Below are positions 24,564-37,806 of a stretch of DNA of 64,000 bases, in pieces (within the stretch, counting starts at the first letter, position 1; each line of letters begins with the position of its first letter). The stretch spans positions 95,394,182-95,458,181 of the forward strand of contig CM045761.1 of assembly GCA_025200525.1 (NCBI GenBank), given 5' to 3'. A program made the translations under genes and the position numbers. Source of the stretch: Camellia lanceoleosa. Taxonomy: Eukaryota > Streptophyta > Magnoliopsida > Ericales > Theaceae. The notes below the pieces were generated by a model. It saw nothing but the letters and a program-made list of their open reading frames with translations. It searched no databases and was not told the origin of the DNA.

Positions 24564-25087
24564 CTCTGTCACGACCCGAACCCACCCCTATGGGTTAAGG
24601 CCATAACCGGCCATTAATCGAGTGATTAACTACGGCCTCAATTCAAATAAATCAAGACTCATCAGAGATAAAGGGGCCAAACGGAAGCAATTGAAAAACT
24701 TTGTCTATAGAGCCGTGCCTAAATGCACACCATAACATTCCAAACATTTATATGTTAATAACTCACATCAAAATATGTACTAACACAAAACGTTGTACAT
24801 ACAGGATCATACAGATTTAAGTCAGTCAAACCCAAGTTTTATATACAAAAGTAGACTAACGTATTCACCAATATAACAAAACTATAAACAAGATCAAAGG
24901 CGAAGACAGTCTCGTGTGTGAGACGTTTGGGCTGATTCCTCAAAACTTAAACTGTTTCTCACAAGTTCACCGGGGCTGGTTCTGGACGTCCCTTGGCTCA
25001 CCTACATGTACATGAATGAGCATGAGCGAATGCCCAGTGAATAATATCAAATGAGGAAATATATAAATAATCATTTTAAAAGTACAG

Positions 25088-25395
25088 CAAACGGCCTTCG
25101 GCCCAATCATTTATATCCATCGGCCTTTGGCCCAATCATCTATATCCATCATTCGTATCCATCGGCCTTCGGCCCAATCATTTATGTCGATCATTCGTAT
25201 CCATCGGTCTTCAGCCCAATCATTCATGTCAATCATTCGTATCCATCGACCTTCGGCCCAATCATTCATGTCAATCATTCGTATCCATCGACCTTCGACC
25301 CAATCATTCATGTCAATCATTCGTATCCATCGGCCTTCGGCCCAATCATTCATGTCAATCGGCCTTCGGCCCAATTATTTATATCAATCGTTGTC
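25088..25395 (-). repeat. 42-bp tandem array in the 5' LTR of F
   Basis: Eight dyad-bearing units; one more than the 3' LTR. Some units have mutated arms, for example ACC-TTC-GACC near 25290. Confidence 0.95.
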
Positions 25396-25715
25396 CGCCA
25401 TTCAGACTAATGAACTTATAAAACTTACATAAGTGTAAACAATTGGACAACAGTATATTTCAAATATCTTGTTAAGATATTACTCACAGTGATCGGCTTG
25501 TGGATTTGCCCTGGAGCTTGACCCTACACATTTCATGAACACAAAAGGGTCACCAACAATTCAATCCGTTCATTAATTCACATATTCCTCTTTAGGCTTC
25601 ATTCTTATCTCTCTAACTCGATTACAATGCTCAATGTATGCCTAAGAGTGCTTAGATGTGAAAGAGAACAGAAAACAGAACATAGAATGCATTTTCAGAT
25701 TTTGAAGCAGGTCCC

Positions 25716-25938
25716 CGCCGGCGTGGTCTTCCCCGCCGGCGGAACCTTAAAACTGCAAAAGTACTGGTTGCATGAAAAATACGCTCGATCGTGCATTCTG
25801 GCGCTCGAGCGGAAGGCCTGTCAATAAAGCTCCCCCGCTCGAGCGTGAAATACTTTGCTCGATCAGACATTAAGTTTGCAAAAAGTGCTGGGAGCACGAA
25901 ATTCACGCTCGAGCGGCGGTTTCCCCGCTCGAGCGGCA
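25716..25938. repeat. Palindrome cluster in the 5' LTR of F
   Basis: Six CGCTCGAGCG-type sites plus two CGCCGGCG sites in the places of the first two. Confidence 0.9.
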
Positions 25939-26944
25939 TTTAAACTTTCTGGAAATTACAGAACTATTCTTGGAGTTCAAATTCGATGTTCAAAGGTCTC
26001 AATTCATGATTTTTGGCTCAAACTTCATAAATTTATGTACTAACATGGTGCAAAGGCCAAAACATATCATCATGGAGCTCAATTTCAAGAATTAAACACA
26101 TGCATGTTTCAAATTAGCACTAAACTCCCTTCCATCATACACATTCATGCATTCAAAGCTCTTATCCTCATGGATTGTACATGCATGTGATGTCTAGCTC
26201 CCATTCTCAACTTAGATGACACCAATGGTGATCATACATGAGTTTTAACTACAATTTACATAGATTTCAAGCTCAAGTATGCAAGTTCCAAACAATTTCA
26301 TACATGCATGAATATATGGTCCTCCAATTCAACAAAATAACTCAAAACATGCTCTTGACCATCAATTAGCTTTGGACATACAAAATTATAACTTAAACTC
26401 ATGAATTCATGACCAATTGCTTACCTAGAGGCTCAATCTTCCAAACTATAGCAATTTCTTGAGGTTTATCCTCCAATTCTTCACAAATTTGAGCCAAACA
26501 CCCAACTCTCCTCTTTTTCCACTCTCTAGCCAACTCCCCCTCTCTATCTCTTGAGTTTTATTCAGCCAAGAGGAATAACAAGCAGGGTGTATTTTTTGAG
26601 TGTATAGTGCCCCACTAAGTCATAATATAATAATATAGAACAATTGGGTACTAATTCATTAATTTAATCAACTTAATCTGGTCCAAATCAATTTTCCAAT
26701 TAAACTTCACCGTAGGCTCTAAAAATTACGCTAATCACAATGGCGCAATCAATTTTGAGTTCTATGGCCGATAAGGCCCCCAATTTAATTTCCAAAGCAA
26801 ATTATTCAAACAGATATTCCTACGGTGAATAGATGGAACTTCAAAATCGCATGTATTCACAAAATGGCACATAAAATCATGCTAAATACATAATCATACA
26901 CAAGTTAAGGACCAATTAGCATACTACGGAACAAGTGTATCACA

Positions 26945-27301
26945 CATGACTTCACGGCTTGTGTTGTCATATGCTCGAATTAGTTGATTTGTCAACCCAA
27001 AGTCTGTTAGCTTTAACCGTATCGCATAAGCAATACGTGAATGACACACATTTATGGTTGATCCAGTGTCAATTAGGACTACGGGAACCCACTTTTTTCG
27101 ATATTCCAGAGACACATTCAAAGGTTTGTTGTGCTCTGATCGTACTGAAGGGAGTTCTTTATCTAAGAAAGTCATAGATGGAATTAGCCCAGTTGGTGTA
27201 ATCAATGACACCAGCTGATCTGGTGTAGTATGAATGGACAACTTGGCTTTGGTTAATGTTGTGGGCATAGCATGTCGGTGTTCATGTGATGCCATGAGCA
27301 A
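26945..27301 (-). pseudogene. Protease of element A
   Basis: The 125-residue frame on minus carries PVVLIDTGSTINVC, the aspartic protease active-site loop (DTG), then IRAYDNTSREVM. It reaches the CATGA duplication, where element F interrupts it; the last codons of the frame belong to the F LTR. Sense continues at 17440 leftward. This placement, just after a phrase like KPLNVSLEYRKKWVPV, is standard for Tat-type protease. Upstream the frame is broken by stops near 27302. Confidence 0.88.
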
Positions 27302-28087
27302 TCCCCAGACCGAGATGTTGGCTTAGATCTTCTTCAGTTGTTTAAGGACCAAATTTTCCTCTTCTTCTTTCTCCTAATTTTTCCCTTTTTCCACATCTTT
27401 TCTTGACGTCATGCTTGATCTAGGTGTGAGGGCTTGAAGAAGTGCCCACTTCTAGTTGGATGATCAATTTCTTCATAATACCAAGTGTCATCTGGAGCAT
27501 TGTTTCCCTAACCATCGTCAGTGTGGGTGAAGAGTAAATCATTGTCTTCCCACCACTCTCCTTCATTTATAGACAAGCAATCGTTCGGCTCAACATGTAT
27601 CATTCTTATGCTGTGATTGTCCCTTTTTGGCTGGTATGGTGATGTTGACCAGATTTCTACAATGATCTCCTTTCTTCCCAAGTGTGCCCCTATCAGATTG
27701 GACCTCCGTCTATCTTCTTCTGTGGTTTGCTCAACTGGGTCCAATTCTCTCTAGCCCTGGTGTTTCCACTTCAGTCTCCTCTTTCTCAATCTTTAGTCCT
27801 TTCTCACTTTCTTCTGCCTTGGATTCTTCTGGCTCATTGTTTCTCCGATTTTATTATTTTCGCCTACCTTTCCCTTCCGTTTTGATTTTTTGCTAGCTTG
27901 TGCCTTCTTTCTTGCTTCTTCATCATTTCCCTCTGTTTTCAAACCTCCTCACTATTTGCCCATACATGGGCATTGGCCAAATTATTCGGGTTCCACCATT
28001 CGATTTGTACATCGTCCAAACTCTACTCTTCAAAGAAATAGAGGCTAGCCAAGTATTCTTCTAAATCAACCAAATCGCATAGCCCTT
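27302..28087 (-). pseudogene. gag-protease linker of element A
   Basis: An open piece at 27508-27744 (EEDRRRSNLIGAHL, IRMIHVEPNDCLSINEGEWWEDNDL) and, nearer the edge at 28087, a short frame with LEEYLASLYFFEEWSLDD and NNLANAHVWAN. These are weakly conserved parts of Tat polyproteins between the zinc-finger region and protease. The frame at 28087 continues without a stop into 47309 leftward when solo LTR I is removed. Confidence 0.75.
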
Positions 28088-29866
28088 TGTAGACACCTTA
28101 TTTTGATCGGCCCTATGACTTGGGCACTCTTTTCTGAACACCCGATGATAGAAATTGGAATGTGCTATCTTATGAATTCCTCTGCCGGAGAGTCGGGTTC
28201 AAGCTTTAATCCCAACTTTAGACCCGTTTTAACCAAACTACTTTAGACCCTTTTTAAAATCTTTTTCAAAATGCTTTTTTCATGTAGATCCAAATATTTC
28301 TACAAAGTTCCGAGGCTCGCATTTTCAAAATTCAAGTGTTATATTTTCTTAGTAAATTGAGCAGGAACAAAGTGGAAATGAGTGGAAGGAATGGAAATTT
28401 TTTGGAAAAAAAAAAAAAAAATCTTGTTTTTCCCTTCTCAAAAACTATTTGGCCAAACAATTTTTTGTCTAGCCAGACACTTTTTTGTCTGGACGAATGA
28501 TTTTTTGTATAGCCGGATGATTTTTTTGGGAAACAAAGTAGTTTCAAGAAATTTGGCATTTTCTCCAAATTTTACACAAATATCTCAGATATTTAGCCTC
28601 TAAGCTTCCTCTACAAATATCACAAATATTTTCTTTCCCTTAAAAGTCTATAAATACACCTCTCCTTCTTCATTCTAAAGGGTTACAAAATTTGTTTACA
28701 CCTACATATCATCTTCAACCTTCTTCTCCATTTTCTTCATTGCTTCTTCATTGATATACCACCCAAAGTTCCATTAAAGCTTAAATTAAGGTTGAGAAAA
28801 TATTTCTAAGAGGTTACAAAATATTTTTGAAGGCTAAAGGACTTGTTTACACCTACCTTCAACACTTCATCTTCAACATCCATTTCTCATACACTAACCA
28901 TTAAAACTCCATTAAAGCTTGACTCCATGCTTCTTTCTACGGATCCTAAAAACCCTAAGCGATATCGAAAGGACCTTGAGGGTGCTAAGAAAGAGTTTGA
29001 CAACCAAGAAGTTCATCCTTTTTCAAGTGGTGAAACTTTTGAACTATTTTCATATGCTCTCTCTTGTTTTTCATTTATAAGCTTTGCATCTCACTTTTAG
29101 CTTGTTGTAATCATGTGATAGGTCATCATGGATATGAAGAGAGCTAGGATATAGCCATCTATCCATTGAGTTGATTGTTCCCTTTAGTTTCTTATAGTTT
29201 TGTACACTTTCCTTGCTTTCTAGTTCTATAGTTTCTTATTATTGTATATAGATGTGATACTTGGAACCTTGTGGATCTGGAGGGAGTAGAAAGTAGCCAT
29301 CCATCCACAAGTTTGATTATATAGTATAGTTTCTCACATTTCATACACTTTTTCATCACATATCTCATCATCTTAGCCTACTGGCCCATATGTTTCAACC
29401 CATGCTCAATCTTAATGAGTAGTGGAGGTTGTTTCAGGGGGTTAGTTGGATGACTTTTGGGATTTGGTGCTGAGAAAGTGGTTGGCTTTCATCTTTATCT
29501 TTTTTTTGGAAGTAAGGGAAGAGGTTTTATGTAAAGGTGTTGAATACTCCCTTCTCAATCATTTGTGAACATGAAAATGGTTGGAAACACCCTTGTTTCA
29601 TTGAATAGGAGAGGAGTTATCAATATCTTTTGATGAATCTCTTACTTTGAAGCAAAGCTTTCACTAAGAAATGATTTGCATTAATCTACGCTCTCCACTT
29701 AATAGCATGGATTTGGGTATTAATTTACCCTTATTCACAAAGAGAAGATGTAGGTTCCTATCTATTTCTTGCACTTAAAGTCATTCTTGATTTTGATCCA
29801 TTTAATTGTTGATTTATTACAAAATATTTGTTGTATATATCTATTTATGTCATTGTTGAAGGGTAG
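28088..29866 (+). repeat. LTR I, first segment
   Basis: U3 and start of the transcribed part, TATA box at 28649-28656. An A-run lies at 28406-28421. No gene is present; the short frame at 28843-29100 is not recognised. Confidence 0.85.
28649..28656 (+). promoter_or_regulatory. TATA box of LTR I
   Basis: TATAAATA followed by a T/C-rich leader; same octamer as in element N LTR 1. Confidence 0.6.
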
Positions 29867-30198
29867 TGTCAAGACCCCAACCTACCCCTACAGGTTAGAG
29901 TGGTGACCGGCCAATAATCACAGATTACTTACAGCCTCAAAGACAAAATTTCAAAATATTTAAAAGATATCAAGCCTAAAGCGGAAACAAAATAGAATTA
30001 ATATTGTCCATTGAGTTGTGCATACATGATCAGATTCAAAATATATAAAACATCTCATCACACATTTACAATGTAGATATAGGTATTTATTTAATACATA
30101 ACCCAACACCACACAGAGAACATAACAAAAGCTTGACAAATGAGCCATAGCAAAACTTCACCAAAAACAAAGGATAAAACCTTAACACGGAGGCATAA
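29867..30198 (-). repeat. LTR H, first segment
   Basis: Same start as the F and J LTRs ('CCCCTA(C/T)AGGTT', 'ACCGGCCA(A/G)TAATC'), more decayed. Confidence 0.85.
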
Positions 30199-32071
30199 TT
30201 ATAGATATCCCATTTTGACTGCCCTTAAGACTTAGGCACTTCACGCTGAACACTCGATGATGAAATGTTACATTATGCAATCATTCAATTTCTTTAGCAA
30301 AAAAGACTTCGATTTCAAGATTTAAAACCTAAAGCTTGCACCCCCTTTGGACCAAAACCTTTTTTTTTTCTAGCCTAACCACTCAGAGAAGAGTTGGCCC
30401 ACAAGTGGCTAACAGGCCATTTTTATTGGCCGGTCATCCCCTTTCATGGCCGGCTGGCCGGCCATGTTTAGCACAAGCAGATATTTTGCAACTGCCAGCT
30501 CTCCCCATATGCATGCCTTGCACCAGCTATCTCATTATAGATATTTCCAACATGAGAAGGTGTTTTTCTGTAAATACATGACCTCTCCTCATGGTTTGAG
30601 GTTAGAACATTTTGGCTAAAAGCAAAACTTGTCTAGCACCCTTCCCTCTTCTCTTACAATTTACATACACCTTACAAGCAAAAACTTGGGACCTTTTGCT
30701 AAGATTTGTGAAGATAATTTCAGCCTCTTGAGAGTGTTCAACTTGTGGTTTGTGAACTATAAGCTCTTCCTCTCTTTAAGAGGTATACTATGAGCTTTTG
30801 TACCATCTTTTCTCTCTCTTTTCTTTGCTTTTTGCATATTGTTTTCAGAGTGTTTTGAGGACTAAAATATGTGATTTTAGGTCACAAAAAGGAGGATGGG
30901 TTAGCCACCCTTCCTTAGGCTTGTTTGTTGGTTAAAACCCTTTGGCTTTAACCCATTTTTGCTCACTTTTTCCACCTCAGAAACCTGATTTTCAGTACTA
31001 TTTTTGTGCTGTTTTAGAGCTTTTTAGTGTGTTAAATTATGCTTTAAATATTATAGATGTGTTGTTGTAAGTCCTCATGGATATAGCTTTCAATTCATTT
31101 GAGTTGATAGTCTTTTCTTTCACTTTTCTATAACTTTCATATATGTTCACACCATTGTAATCACCCACTTTTCAATAGCACTATGTAATCTCCCTCATTT
31201 CTTTATTTCTTTGATCAAAAGTTGTATAAAACAAAGGATTGTTGCTTAAGGCATAAAAAAGAGACCTCTTATGCTAAATGGTTTAATCTCTTTAGAGATA
31301 CATTACTAGGGCACTACATCTCTCATATGCTAAGCACAATCTCTTGTTTGATACCTCTCTTTATCGCCAGTGCATTTACTTCTAAGGGACTAATTTTCCA
31401 ATTTAGCCCTTGGAAATCACAACGGAAATGTTCATTATAGCTTATTATCAAGTTTGGATTTGAAGTCATTATTGCACATTTTTGGGTTTGACTCCGAATT
31501 CATTATTGCTTGTAAATGAGTTTGATTCTTCCTTTGTAATTTCCCCCGTAGAAAAAGGCTTGAAAAGCTCATTTTTTCTGGTTAAGTTAATGCTTGCTAC
31601 TCATTATTGCTTTTGGACTTAGTGGACGTATTCATCACTTTTGGACAAAAAAGGAAGAAAAGAAAATGGAAAGGTAATGTAAAATAGGCTAATAAAATTG
31701 GAGTAAAAAAGGGTAAAAAAAAGTTATAAAATTGGGTTAGGTTTAATTGGACGTTATATTGAACCTATTGCATCTTGAATCATTGCATACCTTTTAGTGA
31801 TGTTTAATGGTTCATGAAGCAATGTCTATCCCTTCCCTTGAGGTAACTCCATGATAGGGAGGAGGTATTGTCTATCTTTTGTTTAATTTATTGAGCTTTT
31901 GTCCTATCATTTCTAAGATCATCACGTAACAAATTTGTAACAATTGATAATTTGGGAACCGAATCTACTCTTCCCTTGATCATCTTCATGATTGGGAAAA
32001 GCACAGAGGATAAACATCTCCTGGAAACACTCTATTTTTGCTCTGTTTTAGCTCCATTGCAGCAGGGTATC
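30199..32071 (+). repeat. LTR G, first segment
   Basis: Holds a GGCCGGCTGGCCGGCC palindrome cluster at 30428-30466 near its 5' end. No gene seen. Confidence 0.75.
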
Positions 32072-32254
32072 TATAGCGATTCCGGTTTTGACCCGACCCA
32101 TTTGATTTTCTAGACTCAGGGATGGTTTCTGAATGTTGTTCATGTCTTTCTCTCCTTATTCTTACTTGAGTTTGGCTATTGAGTTGTATCAAACATGTTT
32201 GGAACAGGATAGTTGCTTGATTTTAAAACCTATTGTTGCCTAGGATTTTGTTCC

Positions 32255-32500
32255 TCCGCTCGAGCGGCACTTCTTGCGCTCAAGCGGGCTTTGTGAACTC
32301 TTAGTATTTTTGTAGGTTTGCAAAACTACTAGGAGGATGTATTCTACAATCAAGCGGGCTCAGCTCGAGGGGTCCCTCAAGCTTTGGTCTATTGTCTGCA
32401 AAACTACTGGGAGTGTGCATTATGCGCTCAAGCGTCGTTTCTTGCACTCGAGCGGAACAACTTATTGTGTCTGACGCTCGAGCATCAACTCTTGTGCTTG
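32255..32500. repeat. Palindrome cluster CGCTCGAGCGG in LTR E
   Basis: About seven copies or decayed copies (GCTCAAGCG, GCTTGAGTG), alternating with TGCAAAACTACTGGGAG-type blocks as in F. Confidence 0.85.
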
Positions 32501-33705
32501 AGTGGACTATGTGTATATCAGTCCACAGCAGCACCTTTTTACCTCACTTTTTCACATCTTTTTCACTCTAAACCCTAGATTGGGACCTTTTCTCTCTATA
32601 TTTTCACCTAGATCCATTGGTTTCCCTACCCTAGTGTCTTGGGAAAAAAGGTAGAACATCTCAAGAGTTTCGTTTTGATCTAAATAGATCTTGATTTCAA
32701 CATCTTTGAAGTTCCTTCACTTCTTCCTTGGTCTTCTAAACCTGAGGTAGGGACTTTCTACACTCTCCTATGATTTTTAACTTAGTTATTTGTTATTGTG
32801 TAAATAATGTTGGGATTTGGAGGATATTAGACAAACCTAGGTTTTGGTTTAAAATTAAAAAAGGGGTTTTCAAATGAAAGTCTTGAAAATGGTTATGGGT
32901 ATAGATAAGAGGAGGTGTTGTGCTAAATTTGTTGATTTTGACACATGGGTTGGATTTGGGAGAGAATGGAGTTTTGCCCTAAAATGTTTAAAATAATTAT
33001 TTTGTATAAATAATGAAATTAGTATTGGAAATTTGAAATTAGACAAATGTTTATATCAATGGTGCAGTTGAATGTGTATTATATCTCACCTATGAAAATT
33101 TAGATAATTTATCTATCATGGAGATTGTATATCTATTTAGAAATATCTTTTTTGGACTATCGGTAGAGGATAGCCATGATTGTTGTAGAAATTGCATGAG
33201 GATTAGGTGAATTGAAACTAATCTCTTATTGGTTGTCATTGAACATGATTGTATTTTAATACATTGTATATATATGATGTTTGGGATGAGAAAGGGAATA
33301 GACTCCATGTTTAGGACAAGAAAGGGGATGGACTCTAGTAAATTAAGTTGGCCTGTGTGTCCAGGATGAAAGTCCCAAAAACCGCTTGTATACATGAGTG
33401 CCGATCCCACGGACGAAATTTTCGTAAAATGGAAAATGAATATGTTTGTTAGATAACTATATTGAATTGAGACCCGATGAGTTGTATTCTCAGTATCGGG
33501 TGATTGAACGAAACGGATATGAATAATGAAATGATATATAAACTTGGCATGCTATGATCTTGTAAATTATGAATGATTTTATCGCAGGCATTGTATATGC
33601 ACATTTTACTTATATCTTTGTTAAGATTCATATATTGTGTTAGATTATTTCTACTGCATTTTGACTCACCCTATTTGGGAAAAACCATTTTCAGGTGTTG
33701 GTGAT

Positions 33706-36700
33706 TGTAACAGCGCCCGCGTGGGACCTCGCTACAGTTTGGACTCCCTTTTTGTTTGTGGTTCTAAATATGAACCAAAGAGTCCAACTCTGGCAAATCG
33801 TTTTGAGAAAAATAGATTTTGAAAAGTAGTGCCAAACATGGACTGCTTTGCCAGATACAGAGTCGCCACCTAAATATTTTATTTTTGGGAAATTTAGGAA
33901 ACCCTGACTCGGTGCCGAAGGCCACATGTCTGTCATCACCAAAGTAGTCTTGGCTCGGGAGCTTGGGTACGATCGGGGAAGGTCAGCTATGAGCACCCCC
34001 TTTCGCCCGGTCCGAAGACCGGCCTCTACTAATCGTGATATCCGATTTTGAAAACATTACATGCTCTTGTTCCGGTTATTAGCCTAGAATTACTATGTTA
34101 TGCGCACAGCAAACAAGTATAGACTAGATTGCCTAATTTGGAAACAAACATTGCATATCCGTTCGTTTTGAAAATGCTTTGGAATTTGCTACTCGCAAGT
34201 AGGCTAAAACACGGATTTCAACGAGTTATCCCAACTCAAGCAATCCAACCTCCACCCACAGGCATTCAAACAGTTTATCTCATATAAGCACTTAGCCGCA
34301 TGGTAAGCATACTGTTATGTTAACATCTATACGCATGCGAGATGCTAAAGCGTAAATACTTACATCGTACTCCGTGCCAAAACAATAAACTAGTTAGCAA
34401 ACATGCGTGTCCTAGTTCATGTTAAGTGACTAATGCATCGCATACAGAATGTGATTAGGATAGGCTCGGCTAGCCCTAAAATGGCGTGTGAAATGCAATC
34501 ATTCGGTGCACGTATTCAAGTTGAAAATTGAAGATTCAATGCGGTTTGTATGATGTGCCGAGCCCGGTGCATGTCAACAAATGCATGGATGCACGCATGC
34601 ATTGCATAAGGTATGCTAAAATAAACATGTCCTAATCTACCATCATAAGCAGGTAAATAAAAGGGAGAAAGAGATGGGGGTTGGAAGACATACACACACC
34701 CACACACACTTATTACAATTATGCCCTTGCTCGGAGGGACCGAAAGAATAATACAGATAATTAACTACGCAAGCTAATTAAATATTACAAATTAATTAAA
34801 TTAACAAATTAATTAATCTAAGGAAAGAAAACAGTAAACCGCCTCGGGGCGAGGGCTCAACGCACGCGCGCTCGGATTCCGCTCGGAATTGCACTGCCAT
34901 GCCTAGCTTGCCTCTGTTTTCCTCGCTCGCTTCAAATCGCCAAAGTCTCGAACTACTTCTCAAGGCATCGGGGATACCACCTACGAGGGAAACACCACCG
35001 GCTCAAGTATGTGGCCACCGGCACAAAATAAACTCATCGGCTGATAATTTAATGCCGGCCGGCACTAAATGTTGCCGATCGGCACTGAATGTCTGCAGAA
35101 CCTGCAACTCACAGCAGCAGAGGGCAAAATCTTGCATGGCAATACAATTCAAGCCATTTATGCACCAAACACACTCCTTATCATGTTTGTGACTCAAAGG
35201 AAGATGTGCCTCGATTCTCAGGCCACCAATCACGCATTCCCATGCATGATGGCCCAAAGGATCAAATGTGCACTTTCAATCTCAAATGCATGCAAACCAA
35301 ACAAACCAAAATCCCAATCCCTATCACCAAATCAAGGGACAAGGAATGCATGTTGATGCAATGCAACCTAGTCATGTTAGCTATCATGCAATATGAACAA
35401 TGCAATGTACTTATGCAAAGCATACAAGCAAACATGAGGTAAGCATGCAAGCAAGCGAATGATGGTCTTAAACATGACTTAGGCAACTCTAAATAGGCCT
35501 AAAATCAGTGGCCAAAGTGCCTAAAAATGAAGGCTAATCACGCATGCACACATGCACATGTTAAGGTACCAACTTAAGCATCAAGTGAGCAAGCTTTAAG
35601 CACACTTAAAGGAAGCTAAACATGGACAATTAGCATGCATAGAAAGCTCTGAAAATTATGCAAAACATGGTGCCAAACCAAGCAACAAAATAGACTAAGC
35701 ATGCGACAAATGGCCCAAGCATCCAAGGCAAGCCAAAGGAGACCTAAACCATGGCTAAGCCAACCAAGCCTCACAAGGCCAAGAAGGCTTAAAACAGGTC
35801 TAAGGCAGCCTTAGGCCATACAAATGGGACCTCCTAGATGGCATCTAAGTGGCTCTAGAGCAAGGCATACACAAAGGTCAAGGCATAAGGCATACAACAT
35901 ATGCATTCAAAGCTTCAAAGAGGCATGCAAGGCAATCAAACAAGCATGTCTAAGGGACTGAAATTGCATGCTAAATGGTTCCAAACCATTGAAAATAATG
36001 CAAACAAGGCATGCTACACATTTATGCACTTAAGGCCAACAAGCCTAACATGCAAAGAGGCTATGCAATGCAGGCTAAGATCAACCCAAACACTTATGGA
36101 CAGACCTAAAACATGTCAAGATAGGCACAAAATCTTCATGAATCTAAGCCTAAAGCATGCTCAAATTAGGGCTAACAACCTAAGGCATGTTAAGGCAATA
36201 CAAGGCATTACATGGCAACTATGCTAAGCATGCATAAGGGACCAAAACCAACTCTTAGCAATGTTATATCATGGCATAATAAACATGAAGTGCAGCCTAA
36301 GCATGCTCAACACACACACCAACAAAGGCTTCCTCAAGAGGCCAAAACTTGTCCTTTTCAAGGACAACAAGGAGAGGGGGTGGCCCTCTCCTTCTTGGGA
36401 CTTCAAGGCATCATCTACACCACTGAAATCCCTCAAGATTTCAGTGGTGAAGAGACCTAAACACCAAAATCCCGGAGCTCAACAAAATAGCACAAAAATG
36501 AGGCCTTTCAAGGCCTAAGAGGGGCCAAACTTCCCCAAAGCACAAAGCACCCTTAATAAACTATCAAGAGGACTAAAAAACAGAACTTTTTTGTATTAAA
36601 CACCAATCACAAAAATAGTTCAAAGATAGGTAAAAATGGAGTGCAAGAATGGGGTAAATAAAGCAAGTTTCTCACCCTTGTTGACCTTCTTCACAAGTGT

Positions 36701-37427
36701 TGATGTTGTTGCTTCCTTGGGCTCAAATCCAGTCAAGAACACCAAGAACAACCTCTTGGAACCTCAGTAGCCAAGGGAAGGTGAAACACTAGGTGCTTGT
36801 GTGCAATAATGTGGACTAAAGCACCTAGTGTACAAACAAGAGAGCAAAAGAGAGATAGGATAGATATAGAACTCAAACCCTAAAACCAAAGCTTCTCTGA
36901 GGTCTTTCTTCTCTAAAATGTCTAACTCTCCAACCCTTGAGCCAAGAGGAGGAAGGGTTCTCTTATAGGCAACCAAACTTACAAGTTAAGTCACCAAGAA
37001 GCTCATCCCTCCATACACGTGTATAGAGGGAAATAAGATGCAAGACAACTGCCTTAAAATATCTCAAAAAGCAACCTGAGCAAGATTTTGGGCAAAAATG
37101 TCATTTTGCCAAAAAGGAGTGCCGACCGGCAACAAATAGTGCCGACCAGCAATATACATTGCCGGTGGCAACACAAAACCAGCCGGTGGCCTCTAGCCAC
37201 TGCCGGTGGTGCAAGGGGATGTCTCACAAGGCATCCTCTGCCTTTCCAAGGCAAAACACAAGTATTTGGTGTAAAACCAGACACAAACAGTCGAGTTCGG
37301 AGATCTTGAGGCAAGGCGCGTAGCCGAGAACTCCGGGAACTCCAAACGAACACAAACATGGATGATCACCGGGCGTTCAAACGGTGACGTCCAGGTCTTG
37401 AGGACGGTCAAAAATGGGGTGTCTACA
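33706..37427 (-). mobile_element. Solo LTR D (Tat-like, 3.7 kb)
   Basis: Plus view starts TGTAACAGCGCCCGCG at 33706 and ends GGGGTGTCTACA at 37427. A perfect GTGAT duplication flanks it (33701-33705, 37428-37432). It is uninterrupted and uses the same edges as the C and B LTRs. Palindrome clusters are at about 34990-35100 and 37110-37220. No coding region inside. Confidence 0.95.
36961..36967 (-). promoter_or_regulatory. Candidate TATA box of LTR D
   Basis: Minus strand GCCTATAAGAGAACCC, about 460 bases after the LTR start, at the place of the C and B TATA sites. Confidence 0.5.
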
Positions 37428-37806
37428 GTGATATGCCTCCGCCAAGGACTTAGCTTGGGATGATTGTGGAGTTGAAGGCTCACTTTTGTTTATTTTGTAT
37501 TTACCTTTTTTACAAGCCTAGGGCTTTATTTGTATTGAGCTTATGACTCATTTTGTTGTAACCAAGCACAGTCTTGGAAAGATGTAAACCATTAGAACAT
37601 ATGAATATGTGTTTAGCTTTCATTCTTTATTTACGTCTTGTAACACATACTGTAGATTCAGGATGAACGATTTATGAATGTATGTCGCATGTGTCACCTT
37701 TTGTATATTAACTCTGATTAATGAAAGCTTCTTATTGTATCTATATCGCTTTGTACTGGTGCTTAGAGTTGGATTATTGTAATTTTTTTGGCGTTGTTAC
37801 AGTATC

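Larger units (their letters stand above)
17441..26944 (-). mobile_element. Element F: full-length chromovirus-like Ty3/gypsy retrotransposon
   Basis: Structurally complete: LTRs at 17441-19786 and 24567-26944, polypurine tract next to the left (3') LTR, initiator-Met primer site next to the right (5') LTR, gag-pol between. A perfect 5-bp duplication CATGA flanks it (17436-17440 and 26945-26949). Domain order is gag with zinc knuckle, protease, RT, RNase H, integrase, chromodomain-like tail. The order and the tail point to a Tekay/Del-like chromovirus. Gag-pol has several stops and frameshifts, so this copy could move only with help from another. Confidence 0.97.
24567..26944 (-). repeat. 5' LTR of element F (2378 bp)
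   Basis: Partner of 17441-19786. It has eight array units (25088-25395) against seven. Two of its palindromes read CGCCGGCG (25716-25723 and 25734-25741) where the partner has CGCTCGAGCG. Confidence 0.97.
32072..37801 (+). mobile_element. Solo LTR E, split by D
   Basis: Starts TATAGCGATTCC at 32072 and ends GGCGTTGTTACA at 37801; GTATC on both sides (32067-32071, 37802-37806). Own sequence is 32072-33705 and 37433-37801, about 2.0 kb. The right half has the usual late-LTR look ('CACCCTATTTGGG', 'TTTTCAGGTG'). It carries CGCTCGAGCGG palindromes at 32255-32500. Lineage is uncertain; a non-Tat family is likely. Confidence 0.82.

Noticed and set aside
27682..27896. Plus-strand frames here and at 10351-11114, 16741-16989, 20414-20651
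   Set aside because: Shadows of minus-strand element A and F coding sequence.
29584..29592. ACA followed by CCCTT as a possible end of LTR I
   Set aside because: The flanking sequence does not resume element A there, while the CCCTT at 47305 does, in frame.
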